This document shows positions 26,188 to 34,534 of a stretch of 64,000 nucleotides of DNA, piece after piece. How positions within the stretch are numbered: the first letter of the stretch is position 1; each line of letters begins with the position of its first letter. The notes below the pieces were generated by a model, which did no database searches, was not told the DNA's origin, and saw nothing but the letters and a program-made list of their open reading frames with translations. A program made the position numbers and the translations under genes. Source of the stretch: Desertivirga arenae (lineage in GTDB: Bacteria > Bacteroidota > Bacteroidia > Sphingobacteriales > Sphingobacteriaceae); NCBI RefSeq assembly GCF_017355785.1, contig NZ_JAFEWE010000001.1, positions 62,001 to 126,000 of the forward strand. Direction: 5' to 3'.

Positions 26188-27207
26188 ATGCTGCACGGCC
26201 ACGGCGACGACGGATACCTGTATCAAAAGCAGATCCAGGCAGATTTTAGTACTAACGTGTGGTATGGCGGAGAACCTGCGGGACTTAAGGAACACCTCTT
26301 TTCTATATGGCCAAGTATCAACAAGTATCCTGAGGTGGTAGCAGAGGGCCTGGTAGAAAAGTTAAGTCACCACCATCAACTTCCTGCTGATTCATTTCTA
26401 ATCAATAACGGCAGTACAGAAAGCATTTACCTGGTAGCACAAGCTTTTGAAGGAAGAAAGACGGCAATTACGATTCCTGCCTTTGCTGAATACCAGGATG
26501 CCTGCAAAATGTACGAACATCAGATAAGTTTTATCAGATGGGAGGAGCTGAGAGCAGATCTTATAATCAACGCTGATATCCTTTTTATCTGTAATCCAAA
26601 TAATCCTACTGGTTATGCAATTCAAAATATGGAGGCTATAATCAGAGCAAATCCTGGTGTTCTATTTGTTGTAGATGAAGCTTTCATTGAATTTACACTT
26701 GCGATAGATTCACTCATCTCATTGGCCAGTCATCTTGAAAATCTCATCATATTAAGATCTCTGACCAAAGCTTATGCTATACCAGGGTTACGGCTAGGGT
26801 ATATTGTCGCAGCAAAGGAGATCATTGAGAAATTGAGATCTTTGAAATATCCCTGGTCTGTAAACACACTGGCTGTAGAAGCCGGAAAATTTATCTTTGA
26901 CAACTACAATTCTATTCAGATTCCCTTAAACCAATTATTAGAAGAGAAAATACGGTTCTCTGAGTTGCTCCGAACTACGGGGATAAATGTATTTGATAGC
27001 AGCACCCATTTCTTCATTGCAGAAACACCAAAGTACACAGCGGCCGACTTAAAACGCTTTTTAATTGATAATTTTGGCATTCTTATTCGTGATGCCAGCA
27101 ATTTCAAAACTCTAGAAGCGAAACATTTCCGGCTTGCGACTTTAGAAGCAGATAAAAATGAACTTTTAATCAAGGCAATGAAAGAATGGATGAGTTCCGG
27201 TTATTAG
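26188..27207 (+). CDS. cobD: PLP-dependent aminotransferase, probable threonine-phosphate decarboxylase (CobD/CobC-like)
   Basis: A 339-residue fold-type I PLP enzyme. The start LHGHGDDGYLY resembles CobD. Conserved features are ICNPNNPTGYA, VVDEAFIEF, and the PLP lysine in ILRSLTKAYAIPGLRLGY. By context between cobQ and cbiB it should decarboxylate L-threonine O-3-phosphate to (R)-1-amino-2-propanol O-2-phosphate, the nucleotide-loop linker. The sequence alone does not separate this from histidinol-phosphate aminotransferase, but the glycine-rich start and the operon strongly favour CobD. Its 3' end overlaps cbiB by 22 nt. Confidence 0.88.
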   Translation: MLHGHGDDGYLYQKQIQADFSTNVWYGGEPAGLKEHLFSIWPSINKYPEVVAEGLVEKLSHHHQLPADSFLINNGSTESIYLVAQAFEGRKTAITIPAFAEYQDACKMYEHQISFIRWEELRADLIINADILFICNPNNPTGYAIQNMEAIIRANPGVLFVVDEAFIEFTLAIDSLISLASHLENLIILRSLTKAYAIPGLRLGYIVAAKEIIEKLRSLKYPWSVNTLAVEAGKFIFDNYNSIQIPLNQLLEEKIRFSELLRTTGINVFDSSTHFFIAETPKYTAADLKRFLIDNFGILIRDASNFKTLEAKHFRLATLEADKNELLIKAMKEWMSSGY

Positions 27208-28127
27208 TTTTCTCGCTATTTACAGGCTACCTTCTTGATCTCATCTTTGGCGATCCTGAGCAACTTCCGCATCCGGTAAGGGTTTATGGAAATGCCATAT
27301 ACAGAGCTGAAAAGCTCCTGAATAAAGGCAAAGGAAGATTCATAAAGGGGTGCTTGTTAGCAATATCCCTTTGCACTCTTTGTTTTCTATCCTTCTATTT
27401 CCTTCAAAAACTGTTATTTCAGCTCCATCCTATTGCTTATTTTATCAGTGCCAGTGTTTTTGTTTTTTACGGGCTCGCTAATAAAGGATTAATCCAGGAA
27501 GGCAGAAATGTTTTTCATGTTTTGGAATTTGAGGGACTCGAAGCAGGCCGAAAACAGCTTTCAAGGATTGTTGGTCGCGATACAAGCAGGTTAAGTCCTC
27601 AGCAAATAAGAACAGCTGTACTTGAAACAGTGTCCGAAAATTTAAGCGATGGGGTAATTGCCCCCCTTTTTTATTTTGCAATTGCTGGAGTACCTGGGCT
27701 TATGACTTACAAAATGATCAATACCCTGGATTCTATGCTTGGATACAGGACTGATCGTTATGAAAAATTTGGGAAATTCTCTGCCCGGCTTGATGATGTC
27801 GCCAATCTTATTCCGGCACGCCTTACTGCAGTGTTAATGGCGCTTTCAGCCCTGAGTATGCGAGCTATTCAATTTGCACTGAAATATGGGAGCAAGCATA
27901 AAAGCCCTAATTCGGGCTATCCGGAAGCTGCCCTTGCAGGGATATTGAACATACGTTTTGGCGGTCCGAATGTTTATCATGGTGTTTTAGTTGAAAAGCC
28001 CTTCATTGGTTCAAATAACAGAGAGATAGATCACGGAGATTTTAATATCGCTGCAAGAATTAATCATACCAGTACTTTACTTATGATTATTCTCATAGCA
28101 GCATTAAGTTTTGCTTTACATGCCTAA
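27186..28127 (+). CDS. cbiB: Adenosylcobinamide-phosphate synthase CbiB
   Basis: A 313-residue inner membrane enzyme with about five hydrophobic segments. It attaches aminopropanol phosphate to cobyric acid. Typical motifs are LLDLIFGDPEQLPHPVR near the N-terminus, IVGRDTSRLSPQQIRTAVLETVSENLSDGVIAPLFY in the middle, and NTLDSMLGYRTDRYEKFGKFSARLDDVANLIPARLT. Length is normal. It overlaps the preceding gene by 22 nt and the following NTPase gene by 8 nt, so it is firmly part of the operon. Confidence 0.96.
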   Translation: MDEFRLLVFSLFTGYLLDLIFGDPEQLPHPVRVYGNAIYRAEKLLNKGKGRFIKGCLLAISLCTLCFLSFYFLQKLLFQLHPIAYFISASVFVFYGLANKGLIQEGRNVFHVLEFEGLEAGRKQLSRIVGRDTSRLSPQQIRTAVLETVSENLSDGVIAPLFYFAIAGVPGLMTYKMINTLDSMLGYRTDRYEKFGKFSARLDDVANLIPARLTAVLMALSALSMRAIQFALKYGSKHKSPNSGYPEAALAGILNIRFGGPNVYHGVLVEKPFIGSNNREIDHGDFNIAARINHTSTLLMIILIAALSFALHA

Positions 28128-28668
28128 ATATATTATAACGGGAGGCCCCGGAGCGGGAAAAACGAGTTTACTCAACGCATTAGAGGAGAAGGGATTTTCT
28201 GTATCCGAAGAAGCTTCTAGACAACTGATCATCGAAGAAGTGGCCAAAGGATCTGAATGCCTCCCATGGATTAACCTTCCTGCCTTTGCCGAAAAAGCGC
28301 TGGAAAGAATGCAGTCACTGTATCATGCAGCTCCGAAAGGGCAGGCCACATTTTTTGATCGTGGGATACCTGATATTATTGCCTATCTCAAAGCGGCATC
28401 TATTGATCCTGATGCGAAGTATTATCAGGCTTTGTTCAAATGCCAATATCATCCTCAGGTATTTATCCTACCCCCCTGGGAAGGTATCTACGTGAATGAT
28501 ACCGAACGCTGGCAAACGTTTGAAGAGGCAAGCCAGTTGTACCAGTCAATCAAGGAAACCTATGAAGAGCTTGGGTTCGAATTAATTGAGCTACCTTCTG
28601 CAAGTATTAAAGAACGAGCAGAACTTGTAGTGTCACATATTGAAAATTTTGTTTCAGCAACCAGGTAA
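28120..28668 (+). CDS. P-loop NTPase/kinase (AAA_28-like) embedded in the cobalamin operon
   Basis: A 182-residue protein from ATG 28120; an in-frame TTG at 28111 is less likely. Walker A is TGGPGAGKTSLL near the N-terminus, followed by the family's EEASRQLI and a DRGIPDIIAYL motif, as in AAA_28-type ATPases related to small-molecule kinases. A WQTFEEASQLYQ segment follows. No known cobalamin enzyme matches. Yet it overlaps cbiB by 8 nt and shares one base with cbiA, so its product is probably needed in the same pathway. An L-threonine kinase supplying the CobD substrate is one hypothesis. Confidence 0.8.
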   Translation: MPKYIITGGPGAGKTSLLNALEEKGFSVSEEASRQLIIEEVAKGSECLPWINLPAFAEKALERMQSLYHAAPKGQATFFDRGIPDIIAYLKAASIDPDAKYYQALFKCQYHPQVFILPPWEGIYVNDTERWQTFEEASQLYQSIKETYEELGFELIELPSASIKERAELVVSHIENFVSATR

Positions 28669-29999
28669 TGGAACAAGATCGATCGATACCGCAATTTCTG
28701 ATAGCCGCGCCTTCCAGTAATTCTGGCAAAACCACACTTACACTAGGTCTGATTAAAGCTCTTTCTAATATGGGACTAAAAGTTCAAGCCTTCAAATGTG
28801 GTCCCGATTATATCGACCCCATCCTGCATAGGAGAGCGAGCGGACAGCATTCTATCAACATTGACATGTTTATGGCTTCTGCTGAGCATGCAAAGGGCCT
28901 GTATGCCAGGTATACAACTAATGCTGATGCTGCTGTTGTAGAAGGGGTAATGGGACTTTTCGATGGGGCGTACAAAATGAAGGGAAGCGGAGCTGAAGTA
29001 GCTATTATGTTGGATATCCCGGTGGTTTTAGTGGTTGATGCAAAAGCAATGGCCTATTCAGCAGCGGCTCTTATCTATGGCTTTAAAAATTTCTGTAAAG
29101 ACATCAACCTGGCGGGAGTTATTTTTAACCGGGTTAAAACAAGTTCTCATTACAGCTTTCTGGTTGATGCCTGTACAGATGCAGGTGTTGAAGCTTTAGG
29201 ATATCTCCCCCCTCAGGAGAACATTGAAATTCCTTCCAGACATTTAGGGTTGAGCATAGATACCCAGGTTGACATTGCAGCAATATGCGGCAGGATTGCT
29301 GAATCACTTGAGAAAACAGTTAATCTGGCGCGACTTGTTGAATTAACATCAAAACCTGCTCCTGCAGCATTTGCAGAGAGGGCCTTGTCAGTTTCAGAAA
29401 GCAAAGAAAGGATACGTATTGCTGTGGCAAAGGACGAAGCCTTTAATTTTACCTATCAGGAGAACCTGGAAGCCTTGAAAGCTTTGGGTGAGCTGAGCTT
29501 TTTCAGTCCCATACATGATAAACGCCTCCCTAAATGTGATCTCTTATACCTTGCCGGGGGATATCCAGAGCTTCATTTAGAACGATTGAGTCAGAATCAG
29601 GAAATGCTTTCTACTATCAGAGCCTACTGTGAGGCTGGGGGAAGAACACTTGCTGAATGCGGTGGGATGATGTATTTAGGTCAATCCATTACTGATCAGG
29701 AAAGTAAAGTTCTCCCTATGGTAGGATTCTTACCTTTGACGACCTCTATGGCTGTACCGAAATTGCATTTAGGATACAGGCAAATTGAAATAAAAGGTTT
29801 AACCATAAAAGGTCATGAATTCCATTATTCCAACTGTAGTGCTGCAAACGAAGCTATAGTTACCAATTGCAAAATTCTAAATGCAAAAGGAGCTCAAGTA
29901 GATTCTAAGATCTACAGAAGAAATTCCACAATTGCATCTTACATCCATTTCTATTGGGCTGAAAATCCTGGCTTCCTAAATAACTTGTTTGCGTTTTAA
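28668..29999 (+). CDS. cbiA: Cobyrinic acid a,c-diamide synthase CbiA/CobB
   Basis: A 443-residue amidase that converts (hydrogeno)byrinic acid to its a,c-diamide using glutamine and ATP. The N-terminal ATPase domain has APSSNSGKTTLTLGL, FKCGPDYIDP and EGVMGLFDG. The C-terminal glutaminase domain has nucleophile C331 in LAECGGMMYLG and the late GHEFHYS motif. With an aerobic-type CobN chelatase downstream the substrate is likely hydrogenobyrinic acid, i.e. the CobB role. It shares one base with the NTPase stop. Confidence 0.95.
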   Translation: MEQDRSIPQFLIAAPSSNSGKTTLTLGLIKALSNMGLKVQAFKCGPDYIDPILHRRASGQHSINIDMFMASAEHAKGLYARYTTNADAAVVEGVMGLFDGAYKMKGSGAEVAIMLDIPVVLVVDAKAMAYSAAALIYGFKNFCKDINLAGVIFNRVKTSSHYSFLVDACTDAGVEALGYLPPQENIEIPSRHLGLSIDTQVDIAAICGRIAESLEKTVNLARLVELTSKPAPAAFAERALSVSESKERIRIAVAKDEAFNFTYQENLEALKALGELSFFSPIHDKRLPKCDLLYLAGGYPELHLERLSQNQEMLSTIRAYCEAGGRTLAECGGMMYLGQSITDQESKVLPMVGFLPLTTSMAVPKLHLGYRQIEIKGLTIKGHEFHYSNCSAANEAIVTNCKILNAKGAQVDSKIYRRNSTIASYIHFYWAENPGFLNNLFAF

Positions 30000-30087
30000 C
30001 CTTTATCAATCCTATTTAAAATCGTAAACCTAGAGTACCCAGCACTTACTCAATTGTAATTCGTAAATCTAAAATCGTAAATCTTAA

Positions 30088-30095
30088 TACCTTTG
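30088..30095 (+). promoter_or_regulatory. Possible -7 element before cobN
   Basis: TACCTTTG fits the -7 consensus, 50 nt before the cobN start, in a 146-bp gap that also holds copies of a short repeat TCGTAAATCT. The -33 match is poor. cobN may have its own promoter or be read from upstream. Confidence 0.35.
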
Positions 30096-30145
30096 CTCTC
30101 TTCTGTAATTGAACAGCTCTTACAGAAGGTGCTTACACATCCGCA

Positions 30146-33100
30146 ATGAGAGAAATAAAGCGACAAAGGATTACCCGTCCAGATGGTAAATCTATAAATC
30201 TGGTACAACGAAGAGGACACCTGTCCTATTGCTATAATGCCTGTTGTTGCGGCAGGACAGACCGGGGATATGCAGCAGTTCCAGTTGATCTTTATAAGAA
30301 TGAATGGCTGAAACGAAAACTTAGGAACGTTGTGCATCTTACCAAGGGTGGTTGTCTTGGTCCCTGCACCCTGGCAAACGTTGCAACTCTACTTTTCGAC
30401 GGAAATTCGGTCTGGTTTCACTCAATTAACAGCGATTGGCAAGTAACAGCTATTTTTGATTATATCCAGAGCATGGTAGAAGCGGATTGCTTCCTTGTTC
30501 CTCCTGCTGAACTGAATGAATATGTTTTTCAGTTTTATACCTGGAAAGGATCCGAGACTGATACCCTTGCCGGAGAAGCACCCGATCCGTCAGAAGGCAT
30601 CGTATTCCTCACCCATGCCGATACAGATCTTCTAACGTTGCACCGTGCTATACAGGTGTTACCTGACGACTTCCCTAAAACACTAGGTATGAACCTGCAG
30701 GCTGTCAAAACAGAAGCGCATATGGCACAATTGCTTGAAAGGGAACTGGCAGCAGCGCAAATCATTATTTTGAGGATCCTGGGTCGCCCAAGCAGTATAC
30801 CGGGTTTTAATGAACTGGTAAAAAGGGCTAACGAAAGGAACCAACAATTAATTGTTGTTAGCGGAACAGGCGAACTTAATCCTGAATATGCCGCTATATC
30901 AACAGTTTCGCCTGCAATTCTCCAGGATACGCTCCTCTACCTGCAGGCGAGTGGACATATCAATCTGGCAAACCTGCTTCATTTCCTATCCGACCATTTA
31001 TTGCTGACAGGATTTGGATATGATGCTCCGGTTGAGCTCCCCGATCATGGAATATACCATCCTGCTCTTCCAGAAAATGCAAGCCGGGAAGATTGGGAAA
31101 AAATTTGCGATCCAGATCTCCCAACGGCCGGAATTACATTTTACCGTGCACATTTCTTAAGTGGGAACACGGCGTTCATCGACAAGCTTGTAGAAAGCCT
31201 GGAAGAGAAGGGTATGAATGTATTGCCTGTCTTCACTTCCTCCCTGAAAGCTAAGGATCAGGAAAGCGACTGGCCTTCAGCCTTTAACTTCTTCCGCAGG
31301 GATGATGAAACCCTAATTGATATCCTAATCAATACGGTTTCTTTCGCCATGCAGAATTCTGACCAATACTCTAGTAGTTCTGATAGTCCCCTAAACAGAC
31401 TTGATGTTCCCATCCTGCAAGCTATTAGTAGCGGGATGACAAAAGGGTCCTGGGAAAACTCGACAAGGGGACTTAACCCTCTTGATACTGCAATGAATGT
31501 TGCTATTCCCGAATTTGATGGAAGGATAATTACTGTACCTATCTCATTTAAAGAAAAGGAAAGGGAAACAAAAGGATACGAAGCACACGATGACCGGATT
31601 GAGCGTGTTGCCGGTATCGCTTATCGCTTCGCCCGTTTGAAACATCTTAAAAATTCTGAAAAGAGAATTGCTTTTGTGTTTACAAATTCAAGCTCCAAAG
31701 CTTCCCAGATCGGTAATGCTGTCGGTCTTGACGCACCGGCATCCCTCCTGTCTATTTTGCAGGCAATGCAGGCAGAAGGCTATGATATTGATGAACTACC
31801 AGAAACAGGAACGGAGATCATCCATGAATTGATCAATCGCTGTTCGTACGACGAGAACTACCTCTCTGCAGAACAACTTGGGAATGCGGTTGGGAAAGTA
31901 AATGCAGAAACGTACAACAAATGGTTTTCGGAGTTACCGGAATCCTTGCGAATTAAAATGAAAAAACATTGGGGTAACCCTCCGGGTGAGACCTATGTAC
32001 ATCATAATAACATCTGTTTTGCGGGCATTAATTACGGAAATGCACTTGTCGCGCTTCAGCCTCCACGAGGATATGGAATGGATGCCGACGCGATCTATCA
32101 TCAACCCGACTTACCCCCCACCCATCATTACCATGCCTTCTACCGTTGGTTGAGAGATGGCTGGGGTGCAGATGCCATCGTACATGTGGGTAAGCACGGG
32201 ACCTTGGAATGGTTACCCGGAAAAGGCCTCGGGCTATCCGAAAACTGCTTTCCTGATGCGTTTTTAGCAGATCTACCTTTGTTTTATCCCTTCATTATAA
32301 ATGATCCCGGCGAGGGTTCGCAGGCAAAACGACGTGCACATGCCGTTGTTATTGACCACCTTACCCCGCCTATGACAACAGCAGATACCTATGGTGAACT
32401 GGCTCAACTCACTCAGCTGGTGGATGAATACTACCAGGTGGAAACACTGGATCCATCAAAACTACCTCTTCTGCAAAGACAGATCTGGGAGCTGATACAG
32501 AAGGCAAACCTGGATAAAGATCTTGCCCTGCTGCTTCGAAAGGATCATGGCGACCATGTTCACGAGTGGGATGATGAGTTAACACCGGAAGGTGTACCGG
32601 TTAGTCTGGCGGAAATGGAAGGAAAAGACGTCTCGCATTTGATCGAAGATATCGATGGATATTTATGTGAATTAGGTGCAGCGCAGATTCGGAGCGGACT
32701 GCATGTTTTAGGGGAAATGCCACAAGATGAAGCTCTTGTTGATATGCTTCTGGCCTTAACCAGGCTACCAAATCCCGGTATCCCAAGTCTTCCTGCTTCC
32801 ATAGCATCCTTTTTTGACCTTGACTTTCAGAGATTGCAGTCAGATAAAGGGAAACGTTTGGATGAGCTATCGGAAAGTTTCAAAAGATTTGCCGGCCGTC
32901 CGGTTACATCGGCTGCGGATGCCCTGGAAGTAATAGATGAATCAGGAAAGCACCTATTACTTCTATTAAAAAAACATGGTTTTAGAAGAAACGCGATTGC
33001 AATAGTACTAAAAGAAACATTCGGCGAATCCACAGCGGAAAGACTTGCTGATATCCATCATATCCTGGTGTATATTTGTGAAAAGATACTTCCTAACCTG

Positions 33101-34426
33101 GATCAGACCTATGATGAGATCAGCAATCTTTTGCATGCCCTTTCCGGTGGCTACGTCCCGGCCGGACCAAGCGGTGCTCCTACACGGGGTATGGCGCATA
33201 TCCTTCCAACGGGTAAAAACTTTTACACCTCCGACCCAAGAGCTCTTCCCTCTCAAACAGCATGGGAAGTAGGTCAACAGCTTGCGAGAGAAGTGCTTGA
33301 CAGGCACCTGAGAGAAACCAACCGCTTTCCGGAGAATGTAGGAATAAGCATTTGGGGAACAAGCGCAATGCGTACACAAGGCGATGATGTGGCTGAAATC
33401 CTGGCTCTTTTGGGAGTTCGTCCGGTATGGCAAACTGAAAGCAGAAGGGTTACAAGCCTTGAGGTAATACCACTGGATGAATTGAAACGGCCAAGAATAG
33501 ATGTTACAACGAGAATAAGTGGTTTCTTCCGGGACGCATTCCCGCACTTGATAGAACTTATTGATCAGGCTGTTCAACTGGTTATTAATATCGACGAGCC
33601 CTTGGATCAGAACTTTGTCCGGAAACACTATTTGAAAGATCTGGAAGAACTGCAGCAGGAGGATATCAGTTTGGAAGAAGCTGAACAAAGAGCCTCTTAC
33701 CGCATTTTCGGTTCACCACCTGGAAGCTATGGTGCAGGAATACTCCCTTTGATACAGGAACGTAACTGGCAATCAGACGCTGATTTTGCTCAAACTTATA
33801 TTAATTGGGGAGGATATGCTTATTCTTCTTCTGTAAGTGGAGCCGACGCAAGGAACGAGTTTAAGCAGCGTTTATCCGGGGTCGAAGTAGCTCTCCATAA
33901 TCAGGATAACCGGGAACACGACATTTTCGATAGTGATGATTACCTGCAGTTCCACGGAGGTATGATTGCTTCTATCCGCAGCTTAACCGGTCACCGGCCG
34001 AGAGCCTATTTTGGCGACAGCCAGGACCCTTCAAGGGCGGTTGTCAGAGACATCAGGGAAGAAGCATTACGGGTTTTCCGGTCAAGGGTCGTAAATCCGA
34101 AGTGGCTGGAGAGTATTAAAAAGCATGGGTACAAAGGAGGTTTGGAACTGACCGCTACCGTTGATTACCTTTTCGGCTACGATGCCACCGCGCAGGTTGC
34201 AGACGATTGGATGTACGAAAAAGTAGCAGAAACCTATGCTCTAGATAAAGACATGCAAGGCTTCTTTGAACAGAATAATCCCTGGGCCCTGAATGCTATT
34301 GCAGAACGCCTGCTGGAGGCGGCACAACGCAACATGTGGAAATCTCCTGATCCTGATACCCTGAAATCGCTACAGGAGATCTATCTTCAAAGCGAAAATA
34401 TACTGGAAGAGAAAAATGAAGCATAA
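30146..34426 (+). CDS. cobN: Cobaltochelatase subunit CobN with N-terminal [2Fe-2S] ferredoxin-like domain
   Basis: A 1426-residue protein. Residues 1 to about 120 resemble a thioredoxin-fold [2Fe-2S] ferredoxin, with C29, C33-C35 and a C-x3-C pair (C70, C74, in GGCLGPC). The rest is CobN, the large subunit that inserts Co2+ into hydrogenobyrinic acid diamide. Characteristic stretches are CFAGINYGNALVALQPPRGYGMD, HVGKHGTLEWLPGKGLGLSENCFPD and SADAL-type segments. The C-terminal half has IWGTSAMRTQGDDVAEILALLGVRPVW. No stop or frameshift interrupts it. It is followed by the ChlI-ChlD fusion. A redox or iron-sulfur role for the N-terminal domain is inferred only from its cysteines. Confidence 0.93.
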   Translation: MREIKRQRITRPDGKSINLVQRRGHLSYCYNACCCGRTDRGYAAVPVDLYKNEWLKRKLRNVVHLTKGGCLGPCTLANVATLLFDGNSVWFHSINSDWQVTAIFDYIQSMVEADCFLVPPAELNEYVFQFYTWKGSETDTLAGEAPDPSEGIVFLTHADTDLLTLHRAIQVLPDDFPKTLGMNLQAVKTEAHMAQLLERELAAAQIIILRILGRPSSIPGFNELVKRANERNQQLIVVSGTGELNPEYAAISTVSPAILQDTLLYLQASGHINLANLLHFLSDHLLLTGFGYDAPVELPDHGIYHPALPENASREDWEKICDPDLPTAGITFYRAHFLSGNTAFIDKLVESLEEKGMNVLPVFTSSLKAKDQESDWPSAFNFFRRDDETLIDILINTVSFAMQNSDQYSSSSDSPLNRLDVPILQAISSGMTKGSWENSTRGLNPLDTAMNVAIPEFDGRIITVPISFKEKERETKGYEAHDDRIERVAGIAYRFARLKHLKNSEKRIAFVFTNSSSKASQIGNAVGLDAPASLLSILQAMQAEGYDIDELPETGTEIIHELINRCSYDENYLSAEQLGNAVGKVNAETYNKWFSELPESLRIKMKKHWGNPPGETYVHHNNICFAGINYGNALVALQPPRGYGMDADAIYHQPDLPPTHHYHAFYRWLRDGWGADAIVHVGKHGTLEWLPGKGLGLSENCFPDAFLADLPLFYPFIINDPGEGSQAKRRAHAVVIDHLTPPMTTADTYGELAQLTQLVDEYYQVETLDPSKLPLLQRQIWELIQKANLDKDLALLLRKDHGDHVHEWDDELTPEGVPVSLAEMEGKDVSHLIEDIDGYLCELGAAQIRSGLHVLGEMPQDEALVDMLLALTRLPNPGIPSLPASIASFFDLDFQRLQSDKGKRLDELSESFKRFAGRPVTSAADALEVIDESGKHLLLLLKKHGFRRNAIAIVLKETFGESTAERLADIHHILVYICEKILPNLDQTYDEISNLLHALSGGYVPAGPSGAPTRGMAHILPTGKNFYTSDPRALPSQTAWEVGQQLAREVLDRHLRETNRFPENVGISIWGTSAMRTQGDDVAEILALLGVRPVWQTESRRVTSLEVIPLDELKRPRIDVTTRISGFFRDAFPHLIELIDQAVQLVINIDEPLDQNFVRKHYLKDLEELQQEDISLEEAEQRASYRIFGSPPGSYGAGILPLIQERNWQSDADFAQTYINWGGYAYSSSVSGADARNEFKQRLSGVEVALHNQDNREHDIFDSDDYLQFHGGMIASIRSLTGHRPRAYFGDSQDPSRAVVRDIREEALRVFRSRVVNPKWLESIKKHGYKGGLELTATVDYLFGYDATAQVADDWMYEKVAETYALDKDMQGFFEQNNPWALNAIAERLLEAAQRNMWKSPDPDTLKSLQEIYLQSENILEEKNEA

Positions 34427-34534
34427 CTAATATAAAAATTTCAAGAGCAAATTCCGAAACGGAGGATGAAGTAGCCGTAAGATTTTTATGTTAAGTAAAA
34501 ACAAATTAAACTCTCATTAAAAAGCAATAGGCAC

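Noticed and set aside
33008-33688. 226-codon open frame on the - strand
   Set aside because: Lies within cobN on the other strand, with many Cys/Phe/Ser and no family match.
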